DNA of 40,359 nt. It comes from Microcaldota archaeon. GTDB taxonomy: Archaea; Micrarchaeota; Micrarchaeia; Anstonellales; Anstonellaceae. A program made the translations under genes and the position numbers. How positions within the stretch are numbered: the stretch's first letter is position 1; each line of letters opens with the position of its first letter. The DNA lies in contig JAOAJY010000005.1 of NCBI GenBank assembly GCA_026413965.1, forward strand, positions 1 through 40,359, read 5' to 3'. Shown here piece by piece: positions 35,693 through 40,359 of this stretch. Under the pieces are notes generated by a model, which saw nothing but the letters and a program-made list of their open reading frames with translations, searched no databases and was not told the origin of the DNA.

Positions 35693-37170
35693 CCCAGCCC
35701 AAAATCATCCCTGAACCTTTTCTCTATAAGCTCAGCTGAAAGCAGGACAATAGGTATGCCGCTTCCTGGATGGGTGCTTGCCCCTACAAAATAAAGCCTC
35801 TTTATCTTCCGGTCTTTGTTTGGGGGGCGGAATGCTGCAGACTGCAGAAGGTGGGGCGAAAGCCCGAACGTTGCGCCATTCTCCAAGCCGTAAGCCTCTT
35901 TCCAGTCATAAGGCGTGAAAACCCTTTCCATTACTATCCTCTTTTCTATGTCCTTCACCCCTATCTCTTCCAGCTTTCGCAGGGCAATTTCCCTAAGCTT
36001 TGGGGCCTCCTTTTTCCAGTCTATGCCTGATGAGAGGTTTGGGACAGGAATCAAGACGTATATGATGCTTTTGCCCTCTGGGGCAAGCGAAGAGTCGTGC
36101 GCGCAGGGATTGGCTATGTAAATGCCTGGCTTTTGCGGCATGGCTTTCCTGTCAAATATGTCCTCAAATGTTTTCAGATAGTCGCTTGGGAGAATGAATG
36201 AATGGTGCGGAAGCCCAACTTCGCCTTCTATCCCAAGATAAAGCATGAATGCTGAGCAGGATGTTTTGAGGGACAGGACTTTGGAGTCCGTCATGTGCGG
36301 CCGGTGGCGCTCATCTATCAGGCGAAGATATGTATAAGGCAAGTCCGCATTGGATATCACTGCGTCAGCCTCTGCTTTTGTTCCGTCAGCAAGCGCCAAT
36401 CCTTTTGCTACGCCATCCTCAACCATTATCCTTTCCACGCCTCTTGAGGTGTGAATCCTCACCCCCAGCTCATTGCATAGGGCAATCAGCGCTTCGGCAA
36501 TTGAGTAAAGCCCTCCTTTGGGATACCATACTCCTTCTGTGAATTCCACATAGGGTATCAGCCCATAGACCGCAGGTAGCTTGGTTGGAGCAGCGCCTAT
36601 ATAGACTGATTGCAGCGAAAAGGCTATCCTCACTCGCGGGTCTGAAAAATAATCTCCGGTTTTTGAGTACATGTCCCTTAGGGCTCCGCTTGAAAGCAGG
36701 GCAGATATGCTCCGCAAGCTCAGCATGTCCAAAGGGGAGTCAAAGTTCTTCTCTATGAACTCGCTGAGGGCTATTTGGTAATATTTCCTGTAGTCCGCAA
36801 GGTATCGCGAGTAGGCATCTGCGTCTTTTTTTGAAATCTTTGATATTTCCTCTATCATTTTTTTCGCATCTGAGCTGGGCTCAATCCGGCTTCCATCCTC
36901 AAAGTATATCCGATATATCGGGTGAAGCTGCTTGAGCTCCAAATAGTCCTCCATTTTCCTGCCCAGGTCCTCAAAAAGCCTCCTTAGCACCCAAGGCATG
37001 AGGAGAAGCGTTGGGCCAGTGTCCACCCTAAAGCCGTTTTCCTGGAAGTTGGACAGCCTGCCTCCTGCTTTGCTGTTCTTTTCGTATATCTCAACTTCGC
37101 ATCCAAGCTTGGCAAGCCTGCAGGCAGATGCCATGCCTCCAACGCCTGCCCCTATTATTGCGACTTTCAT
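35689..37170 (-). CDS. crtI: Phytoene desaturase (CrtI family)
   Basis: VAIIGAGVGGMASACRLAKLGCEVEIYEKNSKAGGRLSNFQENGFRVDTGPTLLLMP; C-terminal LYFVGASTHPGSGIPIVLLSAELI. Confidence 0.93.
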   Translation of the reverse strand: MKVAIIGAGVGGMASACRLAKLGCEVEIYEKNSKAGGRLSNFQENGFRVDTGPTLLLMPWVLRRLFEDLGRKMEDYLELKQLHPIYRIYFEDGSRIEPSSDAKKMIEEISKISKKDADAYSRYLADYRKYYQIALSEFIEKNFDSPLDMLSLRSISALLSSGALRDMYSKTGDYFSDPRVRIAFSLQSVYIGAAPTKLPAVYGLIPYVEFTEGVWYPKGGLYSIAEALIALCNELGVRIHTSRGVERIMVEDGVAKGLALADGTKAEADAVISNADLPYTYLRLIDERHRPHMTDSKVLSLKTSCSAFMLYLGIEGEVGLPHHSFILPSDYLKTFEDIFDRKAMPQKPGIYIANPCAHDSSLAPEGKSIIYVLIPVPNLSSGIDWKKEAPKLREIALRKLEEIGVKDIEKRIVMERVFTPYDWKEAYGLENGATFGLSPHLLQSAAFRPPNKDRKIKRLYFVGASTHPGSGIPIVLLSAELIEKRFRDDFGLG

Positions 37171-37240
37171 GCTCTCCCTACGTCAATTGTTGAAAACAAC
37201 ATTTATTAATGTGAATACGAAGGGAATAAAGGCGGCAGGA

Positions 37241-38998
37241 ATGAGCATGCAGGCAGTCAACAAGCTCAATTTCATGGTAGGTGGCCCAGCAGGCACAGGA
37301 GTTGCCACTATGGGGCTTCTTTTCGCAAAGTGCCTCCAGCGTTCTGGGCTGGAAGTCTACGGGACAAATGACTATCCTTCCTTGATAAAAGGCGGGCACA
37401 ACACCTACATGGTGGCAGCCTCCACCGAGCCGATTACAGGGATAGTCGGCAAATTCGATATCCTGATTGCTCTTGACAAAACCACAATAGAAAGGCATCT
37501 TCACGAGCTTTCAGAGGGCGCGGCAGTCATTTATGACTCCAACAAAGTCAAAGATGCCGAGTCGCTTGCCCAAGGGAAAAATCTGGTTTTCTTGGGTGCT
37601 CCGCTCACAAAGATGGCTGCTGAGGCAGGCGGGGAGATAATGTTCAACACAGTTGCCCTAGGCGCATCAATGGGGTTATTGTCGCTTGACTTTGGGATAA
37701 TTGAGAACATGCTCAACAAGATATGGGCGCGCAAGGGCAAGAAAGTGGCAGACGCAAACATAGCAGCCGCAAAAGCGGGTTACGATTTCTCCAAGTCAGC
37801 GCTCAAGTCGCCTTTCAAGATACGCGTGGAGTTTGTCAAGCGCGAAAAGACCATGTTCATAAACGGAAACGAGGCAGCTGTCCTTGGGGCAATCAAGGCA
37901 GGATGCAAATTCGTCGCAGAATACCCAATGAGCCCCTCATCCTCCATCCTGCACCTGATGGCAGGGCATGAGAGGGATTTTGGCATAATAGTCAAGCAGA
38001 CAGAGGATGAGATTGCCGCAGCGAACATGATTGCAGCCGCAGGGTTTGCAGGGGTGCGGAGCATGACTGCAACCTCTGGCGGCGGGTTTTCCCTTATGGT
38101 TGAGGCTTTGGGTATGATGGGCATAATGGAGGTTCCATGCGTGATATTCGAGTCGCAGCGCTGCGGGCCTTCCACAGGGCTGCCTACTTACACTGAGCAG
38201 GCAGACTTGCTTTTTGCCCTGCATGCCTCTCAAGGCGAGTTCCCGCGGGTGGTGATTGCTCCAGGCGACCCGGTGGAGTGCTATGTGGAGGCATTCAATG
38301 CGTTCAATCTTGCAGAAAAGGTGCAAACTCCAGTGATAGTGCTTTTGGACAAGTTCTTGTCTGAAACCTCAATCACTGTTGATGATTTCCGGAAGATACC
38401 GCTTAAGGTTGATAGGGGAAAGCTTATGTCTGATTTGGAGATGGAGAAAGCATCAGGGTTCAAAAGGCATGCTTACTCTCCAGACGGAATCTCCCCAAGG
38501 TGCTTGCCTGGCCAAAAGAACGGGATGTATGTTTGCTCATCATACGAGCATGATGAGACTGGCTATACCTCTGAAGACCCTCATGTGCGTGTTGCCATGA
38601 TAGACAAAAGGGCAAGGAAGCTCTCAAGCATACCTCAGGAGATGATTGCCCCAACTTTCTTTGGGGCAGAAGAAAGCCAAGCCCAGCTTCTTTTGGTCTG
38701 CTGGGGCTCCACCAAAATGCCTGCTTTGCAGGCGCTCCGGCTTCTTGAAGCCGAGGGCGTCAAAATCCGCATGATGCACATAAAGTACGCCTCACCATTT
38801 CCTGCGCAGGATGTCCTGCGAGCTTTGCAAAGCGCACGGGATGTTGCCATATTTGAGGGGAATTCGCAAGCCCAAATGCGCTCGCTTATAAGGCAGCAGA
38901 CAGGGTTCTACATAAAGAAGGCTTATTTGAGGTATGACGGGAGGCCGTTTATGCCCGAGGAAATAGCTGAGCAGGTGAAAAAATTCCTTCAGGTGTGA
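37241..38998 (+). CDS. korA: 2-oxoacid:ferredoxin oxidoreductase, gamma-alpha fused subunit
   Basis: NFMVGGPAGTGVATMGLLFAKCLQRSGLEVYGTNDYPSLIKGGHNTY (gamma), EYPMSPSSSILHLMAG, VKQTEDEIAAANMIAAAGFAGVRSMTATSGGGFSLMVEALGMM (alpha). ATG 37241 preferred over the track start. Confidence 0.9.
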   Translation: MSMQAVNKLNFMVGGPAGTGVATMGLLFAKCLQRSGLEVYGTNDYPSLIKGGHNTYMVAASTEPITGIVGKFDILIALDKTTIERHLHELSEGAAVIYDSNKVKDAESLAQGKNLVFLGAPLTKMAAEAGGEIMFNTVALGASMGLLSLDFGIIENMLNKIWARKGKKVADANIAAAKAGYDFSKSALKSPFKIRVEFVKREKTMFINGNEAAVLGAIKAGCKFVAEYPMSPSSSILHLMAGHERDFGIIVKQTEDEIAAANMIAAAGFAGVRSMTATSGGGFSLMVEALGMMGIMEVPCVIFESQRCGPSTGLPTYTEQADLLFALHASQGEFPRVVIAPGDPVECYVEAFNAFNLAEKVQTPVIVLLDKFLSETSITVDDFRKIPLKVDRGKLMSDLEMEKASGFKRHAYSPDGISPRCLPGQKNGMYVCSSYEHDETGYTSEDPHVRVAMIDKRARKLSSIPQEMIAPTFFGAEESQAQLLLVCWGSTKMPALQALRLLEAEGVKIRMMHIKYASPFPAQDVLRALQSARDVAIFEGNSQAQMRSLIRQQTGFYIKKAYLRYDGRPFMPEEIAEQVKKFLQV

Positions 38999-39001
38999 TT
39001 C

Positions 39002-39856
39002 ATGGTCAGCATCGCGGATTTGAACAACACAAATTGGGTGCAATGGTGCCCTGGATGCGGAGATTTTGGCATTCTGATAGCTTTGAAAGGCGCTCTGGTT
39101 AAGTTGGGGATTGAGCCGCATCAGACAGTGGTGGTGTCTGGAATAGGCTGCGCAGGAAAGCTTCCGCATTACATAAGGACTTATGGCTTTGAGGGCATAC
39201 ACGGAAGGGTTCTGCCTGCTGCCTCCGCAATAAACATGGCAAATGACAGGCTCACAGTTGTGGGCGTGGGAGGGGATGGCGACGGATATGGCATAGGGAT
39301 GGGGCATTTCATACATGCAATGAGAAGGAATTACGACATAGCTTACATTGTCCACAACAACGAAATTTATGGGCTTACAACTGGGCAGACTTCTCCCACA
39401 ACAAAAAAAGGCGTCAAGACCAAATCCACCCCTCACGGCAATATAGAAACAGAAGTCAATCCCATCATGCTTGCCCTTGCCTCTGGAGCCACCTTTGTGG
39501 CAAGGGGCTACTCAGGAGACATACCGCACCTGACCAGCCTGATAGCCGAAGGGATTGCCCACCGAGGATTTGCATTGATTGACGTGCTTCAGCCATGCGT
39601 CACCTGGCGCAAGGATTTGCCGTATGAGCTTTACCAAAAAATGGTCTACAAGCTGGAAAAGGAGGGGCATGACCCAAGCAGCTTTGAGGCGGCAATCAAA
39701 AAGGCGCAGGAGACTGAAAGGTGGCCCATAGGGGTATTCTACAAAACCCAAAAGCCGATTTACACAGACGACATACCATTCATCAAAGAAGAGCCGCTTG
39801 TAAAGCACGACATATCCAATGTGGACATATCCAAATTCATAGAGGAATTCATGTAG
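39002..39856 (+). CDS. korB: 2-oxoacid:ferredoxin oxidoreductase, beta (TPP-binding) subunit
   Basis: WCPGCGDFGILIALKGAL, GIGCAGKLPHYI, GVGGDGDGYGIGMGHFIHAMRRNYDIAYIVHNNEIYGLTTGQTSPTT. Confidence 0.93.
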   Translation: MVSIADLNNTNWVQWCPGCGDFGILIALKGALVKLGIEPHQTVVVSGIGCAGKLPHYIRTYGFEGIHGRVLPAASAINMANDRLTVVGVGGDGDGYGIGMGHFIHAMRRNYDIAYIVHNNEIYGLTTGQTSPTTKKGVKTKSTPHGNIETEVNPIMLALASGATFVARGYSGDIPHLTSLIAEGIAHRGFALIDVLQPCVTWRKDLPYELYQKMVYKLEKEGHDPSSFEAAIKKAQETERWPIGVFYKTQKPIYTDDIPFIKEEPLVKHDISNVDISKFIEEFM

Positions 39857-40359
39857 CTACACGCAGGGCAATATTAGAGGGTATTCGCTCATGTCCTGCT
39901 TTTTGACTACCTTTATCCCATTCACATTCTCCCTGTAGTAAATAATCAGCCTGCTGAATTCTATCGCAGAGCCGCTAGGTCCGCCTCCGCTGCAGACTTG
40001 GTTGACTGCATACTGCTGGTGATTTAGCGCAGCATTGCTCCAAACTCTGAATCCAACCATTATCTGCTCCCCAGGGTTGAGTATGTTTTTTTGCGTGTAT
40101 ATTCCTTCTCCATTTCCTCTCGGCGGCGCGATATATGCCTTGTAATTAACTCCTGTAGGCGAGGTTTCTGCCCCAAGGGCCTGCATCTCAAAGTCAGGAG
40201 TGATGGCAAGCCCATCCAAGTTCCAATTTTGCCTCTCTTCAGCTACCTCGCGGCTTCCAATGGGGCCTATGGCAAGAAGCTCCACCGGATATTTGCCGCT
40301 GTTTTTGAGCACAATATATGCCATGTTGGTGGAGTCCGCCCTTCCGCCAAGTATGGCTA
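39857..40359 (-). CDS. Secreted/pilin-like hypothetical protein, N-terminus beyond window end
   Basis: Reading frame stays open to the window edge (...AILGGRADSTNMAYIVLKNSGKYPVELLAIG...). Beta-rich composition resembling an archaeal pilin-like head domain. Confidence 0.6.
   Translation of the reverse strand, partial: AILGGRADSTNMAYIVLKNSGKYPVELLAIGPIGSREVAEERQNWNLDGLAITPDFEMQALGAETSPTGVNYKAYIAPPRGNGEGIYTQKNILNPGEQIMVGFRVWSNAALNHQQYAVNQVCSGGGPSGSAIEFSRLIIYYRENVNGIKVVKKQDMSEYPLILPCV

Noticed and set aside
1-40359. CRISPR arrays, rRNA genes, transposases or integrases
   Set aside because: No regularly spaced repeats, rRNA-like sequence or recombinase motifs were seen in reading the window.

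Overview
Archaeal chromosome segment: leaderless or TATA-led genes, a BHB intron in a tRNA, AglB, geranylgeranyl reductase, NOP5, aEF1-beta, HerA/Rad50 and FlaI/FlaJ-type pilus genes. The compact, overlapping layout suggests a DPANN/Diapherotrites- or Micrarchaeota-like lineage, but that placement is inference only. About 39 protein genes are densely packed. Contents in order: a 3,6-dideoxyhexose pair (rfbG-rfbH) beside the AglB oligosaccharyltransferase; geranylgeranyl reductase, PHP phosphoesterase, cis-prenyltransferase, DUF192, and a type II/IV secretion ATPase plus FlaJ/TadC-like protein; TRAM, pyrE, pyrF, glyS, a truncated NOP5, metallophosphoesterase and GNAT; a 618-aa orphan; small membrane proteins, an FAD/NAD reductase and a dihydrouridine synthase; tRNA-Val(CAC), alaS, HerA, a GalT-like protein, a pseudokinase-like protein and Rad50; aEF1-beta, a Zn-ribbon protein, metK and a divergent metK paralogue; an intron-containing tRNA-Arg(GCG); a carotenoid cluster (crtB, crtYd, crtYc, crtI); 2-oxoacid:ferredoxin oxidoreductase; and a truncated pilin-like gene. 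The best leads are the head-to-head metK/divergent metK-like pair, the 618-aa orphan, a NOP5 lacking its fibrillarin-binding domain, a degenerate kinase-like protein, a Shine-Dalgarno-led 20-aa basic mini-ORF, a 77-aa gene where mre11 is often found next to rad50, a degenerate 51-aa Zn-ribbon absent from the ORF track, and a structured repeat element beside tRNA-Val. No CRISPR array, rRNA or transposase was seen.
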